A stretch of DNA of 64,000 nt from Dipteris shenzhenensis (taxonomy: Eukaryota > Polypodiophyta > Polypodiopsida > Gleicheniales): the NCBI GenBank assembly GCA_047967505.1, contig CM106540.1. The stretch is one strand, 5' to 3'. Positions within the stretch are counted from its first letter, which is position 1. The number at the start of each line of letters is the position of its first letter. Below are positions 1-9,954 of this stretch, piece after piece. The translations under genes and the position numbers were made by a program. The notes under the pieces were generated by a model. The model saw only the letters and a program-made list of their open reading frames with translations, was not told the origin of the DNA and did no database searches.

Positions 1-3000
1 AAGGTGTGTGCAAAGTATTGTGCCCATCGGATATGCTTTGCATTGTCGATCAAGCATAACACACTGTTTTTGCCTTAGTGTCATGCACAACCATATAAAA
101 ACACGGCCATAGGTGTGTTATTCAAATAAATACTTATCAGATGAGGCCTCCACTTTGCACGCAAGTCCGTTTTAACTACGTTGAGGTGCGTGCAAAGTAT
201 TGTCACCATCGGATATGATTTACATGGTCGATCACGCATTATACACCGTTTTTTCCCTAGTGGCATGCACATTCGCAAAAAAACACGCCCTTAGGTATGT
301 TATCTGACCAAGTACTTATCAGATGGGTGTGCCTCTTTGACAAAATTTTAATACAACCTAAGTTGAGGTATAGGTAAAGTATTATGCCCATCAGATATGC
401 TTTGCATGGTCGATCGAGCATTAAATTCCATTTTTGCCTTAGTGCCATGCACATCCGTAAAAAAACACGCTGCTAGGTGTGTTATCCGATCAAGCACTTA
501 TGCGATGGGCGTGCCACTTTTCATGTAAGTCAATTCCACCTAATTTAAGGTGTGTGCAAAGTATTGTGCCCATCGGATATGCTTTGCATGGTCGATCGAC
601 CATTAAATACTATTTTTGCTCTAGTTTCATGCACATCCGTAAAAAAACACGCTGATAGGTATGTTATCCAATCAAGCACTTACGGGATGGGCGTGCCACT
701 TTGCATGTAAGTCAATTCCACCTAGTTAAAGGTATGTGCAAAGTATTGTGCCCATCGGATATGCTTTGCATGGTTGATCGAGCATTAAATACCATTTTTG
801 CCTTAGTGCCATGCACATCCGTAAAAAAATACGATGCTAGGTGTGTTATCTGATCAAGCACTTATGCGATGGGCGTGCCACTTTGCATGTAAGTTAATTC
901 CACCTAGTTGAAGGTGTGTGCAAAGTATTGTGCCCATCGGATATGCTTTGCATTGTCGATCAAGCATAACACACTGTTTTTGCCTTAGTGTCATGCACAA
1001 CCATATAAAAACACGGCCATAGGTGTGTTATTCAAATAAATACTTATCAGATGAGGCCTCCACTTTGCACGCAAGTCCGTTTTAACTACGTTGAGGTGCG
1101 TGCAAAGTATTGTCACCATCGGATATGATTTACATGGTCGATCACGCATTATACACCGTTTTTTCCCTAGTGGCATGCACATTCGCAAAAAAACACGCCC
1201 TTAGGTATGTTATCTGACCAAGTACTTATCAGATGGGTGTGCCTCTTTGACAACATTTTAATACAACCTAAGTTGAGGTATAGGTAAAGTATTATGCCCA
1301 TCAGATATGCTTTGCATGGTCGATCGAGCATTAAATTCCATTTTTGCCTTAGTGCCATGCACATCCGTAAAAAAACACGCTGCTAGGTGTGTTATCCGAT
1401 CAAGCACTTATGCGATGGGAATGCCACTTTGCATGTAAGTCAATTCCACTTAGTTGAAGGTGTGTGCAAAGTATCGTGCCCATCGAATATGCTTTGCATG
1501 GTCGATCGAGCATTAAATTCCATTTTTGCCTTAGTGCCATGCACATCCGTAAAAAAACACGCTGCTAGGTGTGTTATCTGATCAAGCACTTATGCGATGG
1601 GCGTGCCACTTTGCATGTAAGTCAATTCCACCTATTTAAAGGTATGTGCAAAGTATTGTGCCCATCGGATATGCTTTGCATGGTGGATCAAGCATTAAAT
1701 ACCATTTTTACCTTAGTGCCATGCACATCCGTAAAAAAACACGCTGCTAGGTGTGTTATCTGATCAAGCACTTATGCGATGGGCGTGCCACTTTGCATGT
1801 AAGTTAATTCCACCTAGTTGAAGGTGTGTGCAAAGTATTGTGCCCATCGGATATGCTTTGCATTGTCGATCAAGCATAACACACTGTTTTTGCCTTAGTG
1901 TCATGCACAACCATATAAAAACACGGCCATAGGTGTGTTATTCAAATAAATACTTATCAGATGGGGCCTCCACTTTGCACGCAAGTCCGTTTTAACTACG
2001 TTGAGGTGCGTGCAAAGTATTGTCACCATCAGATATGATTTGCATGGTCGATCACGCATTATACATCATTTTTTTCCTAATGACATGCACATTCACAAAA
2101 AAACACGCCATTAGGTGTGTTATCTGACCAAGTACTTATCTGATGGGTGTGCCTCATTGAGAACATTTCAATACCACCTAGGTTGAGGCGTACGAAAAGT
2201 TTTGTGCCCATCGGATATCCTTTGCATGGTCTATCGAGCATTAAATTCGATTTTTACTCTAGTGTCATGCACATCCGTCAAAAAACACGTTTCTAGGTAT
2301 GTTATAGGATCAAGCACTTATGGGACGGGCATGCCACTTTGCATGTAAGTCGATTCTACCTAGTTGAAGGTGTGTGCAAAGTATTGTGCCCATCGGATAT
2401 GATTTGCATTGTCGATCAAGCATAAAACACCGTTTTTATCTTAGTGTCATGCACATTCGTAAAAAAACGCAGTCCTAGATGTGTTATTCAAACTAGTACT
2501 TATCGGATGGAGGCTCTAGTTTGCACGCAAGTCCGTTTCAACTAGTTTGAGATGTGTGCAAAGTATTGTCACCTTCGGATATGATTTGCATGGTTGATCA
2601 AGCATAACACACCGTTTTTGCCTTAGTGTCATGCACAATCATATAAAAACACGGCCATAGGTGTGTTATTCAAATAAGTACTTATCAGATGGGGGCTCCA
2701 CTTTGAACACAAGTCCGTTTTAAGTACATTGAGGTGCATGCAAAGTATTGTCACCATCGGATATGATTTGCATGGTCGATCACGCATTATACACCATTTT
2801 TTCCCTAGTGGTATGCACATCCGCAAAAAAACACGCCCTTGGGTATGTTATCTGACCAAGTACTTATCGGATGGATGTGCCTCTTTGACAACATTTTAAT
2901 AACAATTAGGTTGAGGTATAGGAAAAGTATTATGCCCATCGGATATGCTTTGCATGGTCGATCGAGCATTAAATACCATTTTTGCCTTAGTGCCACGCAC

Positions 3001-4215
3001 ATCCGTAACAAAACACGCTGCTAGGTGTGTTATCCGATCAAGCACTTATGCGATGGGAATGCCACTTTGCATGTAAGTCAATTCCACCTAGTTGAAGGTG
3101 TGTGCAAAGTATCGTGCCCATCGGATATGCTTTGCATGGTCGATCGAGCATTAAATTCCATTTTTGCCTTAGTGCCATGCACATTCGTAAAAAAACACAC
3201 TGCTAGGTGTGTTATCTGATCAAGCACTTATGCGATGGGCGTGCCACTTTGCATGTAAGTCAATTACACCTAGTTGAAGGTGTGTGCAAAGTATCGTGCC
3301 CATCGGATATGCTTTGCATTGTCGATCAAGCATAACACACCGTTTTTGCCTTAGTGTCATGCACAACCATATAAAAACACGGCCATAGGTGTGTTATTCA
3401 AATAAATATTTATCATATGGGGGCTCCACTTTGCACGCAAGTCCGTTTTAACTACGTTGAGGTGCGTGCAAAGTATTGTCACCATCGGATATGATTTGCA
3501 TGGTCGATCACGCATTATACATCATTTTTTTCCTAATGACATGCACATTCACAAAAAAACACGCCATTAGGTGTGTTATCTGACCAAGTACTTATCGGAT
3601 GGGTGTGCCTCATTGAGAACATTTCAATACCACCTAGGTTGAGGCGTACGAAAAGTTTTGTGCCCATTGGATATCCTTTGCATGGTCTATCGAGCATTAA
3701 ATACTATTTTTACTCTAGTGTCATGCACATCCGTCAAAAAACACGTTTCTAGGTATGTTATAGGATCAAGCACTTATGGGATGGGCATGCCACTTTGCAT
3801 GTAAGTCGATTCTACCTAGTTGAAGGTGTGTGCAAAGTATTGTGCCCATCGGATATGCTTTGCATTGTCGATCAAGCATAAAACACCATTATTGCCTTAG
3901 TGTCATGCATAATCGTCAAAAAACACGATCGTAGGTGTATTTTTCGAACAAGTACTTATCGGATGGGGATGCCACTTTGCACACAAGTCAATACTGCCTA
4001 GGTTGAGGAACGTGTAAAGTCTTGTGTCCATTGGATATGCTTTGCATAGTCTGTCTCACATGATACACCATTTTGTTCCTAGTGTTATGCACAATCGTCA
4101 TAAAATACATAGGAGGTGTGTTATCCGAACAAGTACTTATGAGATGGGTGCACCACTTTGAATGCAAGTCAATAAGACCTAGGTTGAGGAGTGTACAAAG
4201 TTTTATGCCCATTGG
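1..4215. repeat. 182-bp tandem satellite array, block 1
   Basis: About 23 tandem monomers of 182 bp. A recurring landmark (aggtgygtgcaaagtatt) starts near 2, 184, 366, 548, 730 and 912, exactly 182 apart. Monomers share segments such as cccatcggatatg and tttgcatggtcgatc. Monomer variants recur every 910 bp (5 x 182): the variant run at 1-470 reappears almost base for base at 911-1380 and again from 1821, so part of the array is a five-monomer higher-order repeat. Another variant pair near 1998 and 3454 is 8 monomers apart. The array ends near 4215, where the last monomer breaks off at ccattgga. Short open frames on both strands (about 65 codons) are by-products of the repeat. Monomer length is compatible with a pericentromeric or centromeric satellite, but that role is inference. 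Confidence 0.93.
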
Positions 4216-4500
4216 AGAAATGTAGATGCGATAATATTAGAAAATTCTCCGTATATGTATATGTGTGTGTGTGTGTGGCAAACAATTTTGGCACAAAGTA
4301 AACACCTAGTGCACAAATTATGCACTTCATACCTTGAGTAAATAAGCTTGTTGATGAGGATAAATATACCCTTGAATAAAAGCACAGTTGTTGTATGACC
4401 ACAATAGGATCGCTTTGACACCTGTGATTTTGCCCATATGTAAGTTTACAAATAGTATAAAAAATCATGTAATAATATATTAATAGTTTGCAAATGTGTA
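4216..4500. other. AT-rich spacer with short TG microsatellite
   Basis: Unique-looking AT-rich sequence between the satellite and the purine tract, with a (TG)n run around 4261-4278. No coding region, RNA gene or element end is visible. Confidence 0.5.
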
Positions 4501-4505
4501 TAGCA

Positions 4506-5000
4506 AGTGAGTAATGGGAAGTGGAAGTGGGAATGAGGAGGGAGGAGTGGAATAGGATAGGGAAGTAATAAGGGTGTATGATAATTAGTATAAAAAATAG
4601 TATAATAATATATTAATAGTTTTTAAATGGCAAGTGAGTAATGGGAAGTGGAAGTGAGAGTGGGGAGGGAAGAATGGAATGGGAGAGGGGAAAGTAATAG
4701 GGGAGTAGGCTAATAAGGGAGTGAAATGAGTGAGGAAGTTAATAGGGGATGAAAAAGAGAAGGGTGAGATGGGGAAATATGGGATTTTGGAAAATGGGAC
4801 GTGGTGGAAATGTGGGATGGGAGTGGTGGCAATGGGGAGGAAGAAGAAATGGATGGATGGGAGGAGGGCTAATGGATGAGGGATGGGGGTTCAATAGGAG
4901 AGGGGGAGTAATGGGAGCCAATGGGAGAGGAGATAAATGAAAAGCCAATAGGAGAGAGGGGAGGAATGGAAAGCCAATAGGAGAGGAGGAGGAAAACCTA
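4506..5000 (+). repeat. Degenerate purine-rich (GGGA/GGAA) repeats
   Basis: The plus strand is dominated by G and A in loose repeats such as gtgagtaatgggaagtggaagtg, present near 4506 and again near 4632. Open frames on either strand here are low-complexity artefacts. It is the upstream end of a purine-biased stretch that continues to about 8870. Confidence 0.7.
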
Positions 5001-5007
5001 ATTTTTC

Positions 5008-5137
5008 TTATATATAGTCTTCCTTCATTCATTCTTTCTCCCCTCATTTCATTCAAGCAAGAAAGCAAGGACGATCAAGAGAGCAAGGAAGGAAGAGCAA
5101 GAAAGCAAGAAAGAGCAAACTTACAAACTGTTTCCAG
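5008..5137 (+). promoter_or_regulatory. Possible TATA box plus leader exon ending in a 5' splice site
   Basis: A TATA-like motif (ttatatatag, 5008-5017) precedes a pyrimidine-rich then GA-rich leader containing tttcattcaagcaagaaag. The leader ends at tttccag|gtacttgca (junction 5137/5138), which fits a GT splice donor. A second segment with the same beginning and the same end lies at 7453-7545. The first good acceptor before a long coding region is at 9950 (ttttcttgtag), just ahead of the ATG at 9955. This could therefore be a non-coding first exon of the 9955-17105 gene, which would place the intervening purine tract in a 5'-UTR intron. No transcript evidence is available. Confidence 0.4.
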
Positions 5138-5169
5138 GTACTTGCAAACTTTTTTTTCTAGTTTCTTTT

Positions 5170-7200
5170 TTAAAATTTAAAGAGAGAGAAATTAGAGAGA
5201 GAAAGGTTCTGGGGAGGGGAGGGAGGAGGAAGGGAGGGGAGGAAGAGGGTGGGACGGGAGGGAGGAGGAAGGGAGGGGAAGAAGGGGCGAAGAGGGAGGT
5301 GGGTGTGAGGGTGGGAGGGGAGGCTGGCGCGGCGGGTGGGAGGGAAGCGGGTGGGTGCAGAGGGGAGGCTGGGAGGAGGAGGGGGGAGCGGCTGAGAGGG
5401 GGAGGGGGGGGCGCAGCGAGAGGAGGGGGGAGCGGCTGAGAGGGGGAGGGAGGGGGCTGCGGCTGAGGGGGGGAGGGTGAAGAGGGGAGGGAGGGGGGAG
5501 GAGGGGGAGGGGGGGGGCGCGGTGAAGAGGAGGGGCTGGCGGCCGCGGCCGCCAGCCCAGGGAAGGGGGGGGGGGGTGGGTTGGGAAGCGGGGGGGAGGG
5601 TGAAGAGGGGGAGCGGCTGGGTGAGAGGAGGGGGGGGAGGGGTGCGGGGTGGGTGAGAAGGGGGGGGGGGCTGGTGGCCGCGGCCGCCAGCCCAGGGAGA
5701 GAGGAGAGGGGGGGCTGGGTGAGAGGAGGGGGGAGAGAGGAGAGGGGGGGGGGCTGGCGGCCGCGGCCGCCAGCCAGGGAGAGAGGAGAGGGGGGGCGGG
5801 CTGGGTGCGAGGAGGGGGGAGAGAGGAGAGGGGGGGGGGCTGGCGGCCGCGGCCGCCAGCCAGGGAGAGAGGAGAGGGGGGGCGGGCTGGGTGCGAGGGG
5901 GGGGGAGAGAGGAGAGGGGGGGGGGGGGGGCTGGCAGCCGCGGCCGCCAGCCAGGGAGCGGGATGGGTGGGGAGGGGGCTGGGAGAGAGGAGAGGGGGGG
6001 GGGCTGGCGGCCGCGGCCGCCAGCCAGGGAGCGGGATGGGTGGGGAGGGGTGGGGGGTGGGTGAGAGGAGGGGGGGGGGGGGCTGGCGGCCGCGGCCGCC
6101 AGCCAGGGAGAGAGGAGAGGGGGGGGGCTGGGAGAGAGGAGAGGGGGGGGGGGCTGGCGGCCGCGGCCGCCAGCCCAGGGAGAGAGGAGAGGGGGGGCTG
6201 GGTGAGAGGAGGGGGGAGAGAGGAGAGGGGGGGGGGGGGCTGGCGGCCGCGGCCGCCAGCCAGGGAGAGAGGAGAGGGGGGGCGGGCTGGGTGAGAGGAG
6301 GGGGGAGAGAGGAGAGGGGGGGGGGGGCTGGCGGCCGCGGCCGCCAGCCAGGGAGCGGGATGGGTGGGGAGGGGTGGGGGGTGGGTGAGAGGAGGGGGGG
6401 GGGGCTGGCGGCCGCGGCCGCCAGCCAGGGAGAGAGGAGGGGGGGGGGGGGGAGAGGAGGGGGGAGAGAGGAGAGGGGGGGGGGGCTGGCGGCCGCGGCC
6501 GCCAGCCAGGGAGCGGGATGGGTGGGGAGGGGTGGGGGGTGGGTGAGAGGAGGGGGGGGGGGCTGGCGGCCGCGGCCGCCAGCCAGGGAGAGAGGAGGGG
6601 GGGGGGGGGCTGGGAGAGAGGAGAGGGGGGGGGGGGCTGGCGGCCGCGGCCGCCAGCCAGGGAGCGGGATGGGTGGGGAGGGGTGGGGGGTGGGTGAGAG
6701 GAGGGGGGGGGGGGGGCTGGCGGCCGCGGCCGCCAGCTAGGGAGAGAGGAGGGGGGGGGGGGGCTGGGAGAGAGGAGAGGGGGGGGGGGGCTGGCGGCCG
6801 CGGGACGGGTGGGGAGGGGTGGGAGGTGGGTGAGAGGAGGGGGGGGTCGCCAAGGAAGGAGGGAGGGGGGGCCAAAGGGAGAGTGGGGAAGAGGGTGGAA
6901 AGGTTGGGGGGGTCGCCAAGGGGGGTGGGGAAAATTTAGGAAGGTTAAAAGGGGTAGGGGGAAAAAGGGGTAGGGGAGGAAGAGGTTAGGTGACGGGAGA
7001 GGGGAAGGGTAGCAAGAGGGGAGAGGGATTTTGGGGAAGGAGGGAGAGCAGAGGGAAGGGAGGAGTTTTGGCGGCGGAGGAAGGGGAGGGGAGGGAAGGA
7101 GGTTGGAGGAGAGGATTGGGTCGAGGGATGGATGGAGGGAAAGAGAGGAGAGAGAGGAGAGAGAGAGAAGGAGAGAGAGATGGGAGAGGAGGATTTGACT
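5170..7200 (+). repeat. Long G-rich polypurine tract
   Basis: The plus strand consists mostly of gggg, gagg and gaga runs over about 2 kb. Many closely spaced G-runs give high potential for G-quadruplexes on the plus strand and for triplex structure. The apparent 584- and 726-codon minus-strand frames (almost all Pro, Ser, Leu, Ala, Arg, Gly) and the Gly/Arg-rich plus-strand frames are read-through of this low-complexity DNA and are not annotated as genes. Confidence 0.85.
5536..6800. repeat. Array of about 16 GC palindromes (NotI-type core) in poly-G
   Basis: A 20-bp perfect palindrome, ctggc-ggccgcggcc-gccag, containing the NotI sequence gcggccgc, begins near 5536, 5754, 5840, 6004, 6083, 6154, 6240, 6328, 6405, 6486, 6563, 6637 and 6717. 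Imperfect copies lie near 5670 and 5931, and a truncated last copy near 6791. Spacing is about 70-115 bp. Two spacer types follow the palindromes: agggagagaggagagggg and agggagcgggatgggtgggg. These alternate, suggesting a higher-order arrangement. Each unit could form a GC hairpin beside a G-run. Confidence 0.9.
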
Positions 7201-7203
7201 TAC

Positions 7204-7283
7204 GAGAAGAATGAAAAGGACGTACGAGAATGAAAAGGACTTACATGAAAAGGACTTACGAGAATGAAAAGGACTTACAAGAA
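7204..7283 (+). repeat. Short minisatellite (gaatgaaaaggacttac)
   Basis: About four imperfect copies of a roughly 17-bp unit based on gaatgaaaaggacttac, at the edge of the G-rich tract. No coding signal. Confidence 0.6.
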
Positions 7284-7452
7284 TCGAGAAGAATGTTGAA
7301 GAAAGTATCAAGAAGAATGTTGAACATAAATTTGAATTCAAAAGGAACATATAAGAAGAATGTTGAACACAAATTTGAATTCAAATTTATAATGAATTCA
7401 AATTTCCCTCTCTTTTTTGAAAATTCAAATTTATGTGTAGGAGTGGACTAGT

Positions 7453-7545
7453 TTTAACTCTCTCCTCGTTTCATTGAAGCAACCAAGAGCGGAAGAGAAA
7501 GGATAAGCCGAGCCTTACTTTTTTCACTTTTTCCACTTTTTCCAG
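7453..7545 (+). promoter_or_regulatory. Second leader-exon-like segment with splice donor
   Basis: Begins ctctcctcgtttcattgaagcaa and ends tttttccag|gtacttgcatt (junction 7545/7546). It resembles the segment ending at 5137 in both its start and its donor. As the copy nearer the 9955 start codon it is the better candidate for the used 5'-UTR exon; no clear TATA box lies just upstream. The duplication suggests that the promoter/leader region was copied along with the purine repeats. Confidence 0.4.
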
Positions 7546-7640
7546 GTACTTGCATTCTTTTTTATTCGTCTTGTAATTCTATTTCTTTACTTACAATTCT
7601 TTTCAATTAGTTTCTTAGAAGGCATTACAATTCTTTTTAA

Positions 7641-7820
7641 ATTAGTTTCTTATTTGAGTTTTTGAGTTCTATTTTAATTAGTTTTTTATTTATATTCGAG
7701 TTTGTAAATTTGAGAAATGGGAGAATAGGGATTAGTTTCTTATTTGAGTTTTTGAGTTCTATTTTAATTAGTTTTTTATTTATATTCGAGTTTGTAAATT
7801 TGAGAAATGGGAGAATAGGG
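7641..7820. repeat. 90-bp direct tandem duplication
   Basis: Two near-identical 90-bp units (7641-7730 and 7731-7820), each starting attagtttcttatttgag and ending gagaataggg. Recent local duplication inside the putative 5' intron. Confidence 0.85.
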
Positions 7821-8340
7821 AGGGAGGGAAAGAGAGAAATTAAGAGAGAGAAGAGGGGCTCCTTAAGAGAGGGAGAGAGAGAGAGAGAGATTCACACAGA
7901 GAATAGGGGCTCCTTAAATGAGAGAGAAGAGTAGGGAGGGAAAGAAAGAGAGAGGAGAGAGGCGGAGAGAGATTAAGAGAGAGAAGAGTAGGGAGGGAAA
8001 GAAAGAGAGAGGAGAGAGGCGGAGAGAGATTAAGAGAGAGAAGAGTAGGGAGGGAAAGAAAGAGAGAGGAGAGAGGCGGAGAGAGATTAAGAGAGAGAAG
8101 CTGGTAAGGAGTGAGGAGAGAGGGGGAGAGAGATTAAGAGAGAGAAGCGGGTCTCTTGGGGGCCGTGGCTACTTGAGGGAGGGAGAGAGTAGGGAGAGAG
8201 AGGGAGAGAGAAAGAGAGAGAGGGAGAGAGAGAAAGAGAGAGAGGGAGAGAGAGAGAAAGTTTATAGGAATGAAACGTGGCGAGAGGAGAGAGGAAAAGA
8301 GAGAGAGAGAGAGAAGAGAAGAGGGAGACTTAGGGAGAGA

Positions 8341-8371
<31 letters not shown>

Positions 8372-8524
8372 GAATGAAACTTCTGTGCTAGAGGGAGAGA
8401 GAGGGAGAGAGAGAATAAGTGGGATGAGGATAGAGAGAAAAATACTTAAGAGTTGTCAAAGAGAGAGAGAGAGAGATTAAGAGAGAGAATGAGGTGTCTT
8501 GACTATGACTACAAGGAGATTTAG

Positions 8525-8560
<36 letters not shown>

Positions 8561-8775
8561 AAGAGAGTTTTATATATTTACATCTTTTATATTATATTTT
8601 TAAATGAGAGAGAAGAGTAGGGAGAGAAAGAAAGAGAGAGGAGAGAGAGGGAGAGAGATTAAGAGAGAGAAGCCGGTTTAGGGTTTAGGGTTTAGGGTTT
8701 AAGAGTTATAGAGAGAGAGAGAGAGATTAAGAGAGAGAATGAGGTGTCTTGACTATGGCTGCAAAGAGATTTAGG

Positions 8776-8820
<45 letters not shown>

Positions 8821-8870
8821 TAAAGAGAGTTTTATATATTTACATACTTTATATTATACTTTTAAAAAAT
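7821..8870 (+). repeat. GA-rich microsatellite and minisatellite block
   Basis: Long (GA)n stretches containing a 58-bp minisatellite (unit starts near 7920, 7978 and 8036, core agagtagggagggaaag). A larger tandem duplication has copies near 8448-8608 and 8700-8866, both carrying gaatgaggtgtcttgactatg and ending in agagttttatatatttacat. The 157-codon Arg/Glu/Gly frame here is low complexity, not a gene. Confidence 0.8.
8676..8700 (+). repeat. Interstitial plant telomere repeat
   Basis: gtttagggtttagggttt-type sequence: three full ttaggg-containing units plus partial ends, matching the plant telomere repeat TTTAGGG. It sits between the two copies of a tandem duplication in GA-rich DNA. Too short to be a telomere; more likely an interstitial insertion or a repair trace. 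Confidence 0.8.
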
Positions 8871-9269
8871 TATAAAAGAGTGAATTTATGGTTTATTTTG
8901 AAAGTGAGATAATGTTTTTATATATATTCATCTTTTAAATTGAAAAATGTTAACTTTTCTTTAGATACTTGTTCTTTATTTATATCACATGCAGGTTTAG
9001 CCTCTACATCACAACCCCTTCTTTTGCATATTTAAGCCTCTTAAACCCCAGCACATTAAAATGAACACAGAAAAAGAAATTATTTATTGCTTTTCTTCGC
9101 TTCGACGGTTGGTTTAGCATAGTTTAGCATAGATTAGATTGCCTTAGAGGAGAGACAATTCTCCAAGTTGCCAATCGAAGCCATGCTCAAATTTTTCTAA
9201 CTAGTTCCTATTCGTTGTCAGTCCCTTCACTCACATGCGGTTTAACACTCATAACATGCTATTAAATAA

Positions 9270-9850
9270 GACCTTTTACCATTTACCAAGAAGTTTATCA
9301 GTGGGCAGATTGCATAAGCAAATATCAGTGGACAGATTGCATGAGCAGATATCAGTGGACAGATTGCATATATCAGTGGACAGATTACATGTCATGGGAC
9401 ATATTGGAGCTTGATGATTATTGGTTATTTTTATTGCATTTGTATAAATATTTAAGCTCATTTATTGTCATAAAAATCCTTGTAAAGCCTTTTATGCTAT
9501 TTTTTACATTTATTGTCATATGAAGCGCCTTGTAATAAACCCGACCATCCCGACCATTCACTAATTAACGAGTATCAGTGGGATGCATAAGTGGATATCA
9601 TGTGGGCTGCATAAGTGGATATCAGTGGAACAGTTTTTAGTGGATAGATTGCAACAGTTGGGTATCAGTGCTCAGATATCAATGGATGGACAGATTACAT
9701 GAATCTTCACGAAGATTGAAGCTTTATCACTAGACGACATTTTATATTACTTGTAAAGCTTTATTGGCTAATTCTTTTACATTTGTACAAATATTTAAGC
9801 CTTGTAAAGCCTTTTAGGCTATTTCCCACATTTATTGCCATATGAAGCCT
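9270..9850. repeat. Minisatellites (atatcagtggacagattgca and gccttgtaaagcctttt)
   Basis: From about 9292 to 9375 the unit atatcagtggacagattgca is repeated imperfectly, with related copies near 9571-9690. From about 9478 to 9860 the motif gccttgtaaagccttttaggctattt recurs with catttattg. AT-rich, directly upstream of the 9955 start codon, with no coding signal. Confidence 0.65.
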
Positions 9851-9954
9851 TGTAAAGCCTTTTGGGCTATTTTCCACATTTATTGTATCAAGGGTTGTAT
9901 ATTGTACTTTACTTGTATGTATCTAAATTCTTCATTATCTTTTCTTGTAGGATT

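Noticed and set aside
81-3219. Repeated 61-68-codon frames across the satellite
   Set aside because: Same peptide recurs because the DNA is tandemly repeated; frames exist on both strands and the monomer length (182) is not a multiple of three.
1-4215. Possible CRISPR array
   Set aside because: The whole 182-bp unit is repeated without unique spacers, and the DNA is clearly nuclear plant DNA.
5121-7350. Very long Pro/Ser-rich open frames (584 and 726 codons) on the minus strand, and Gly/Arg-rich frames on the plus strand
   Set aside because: They come from GC-rich low-complexity repeats that lack stops in several frames at once. There is no domain, no start context, and the frames overlap one another on both strands.
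7918-8391. 157-codon Arg/Glu/Gly-rich frame
   Set aside because: Translation of a GA microsatellite.
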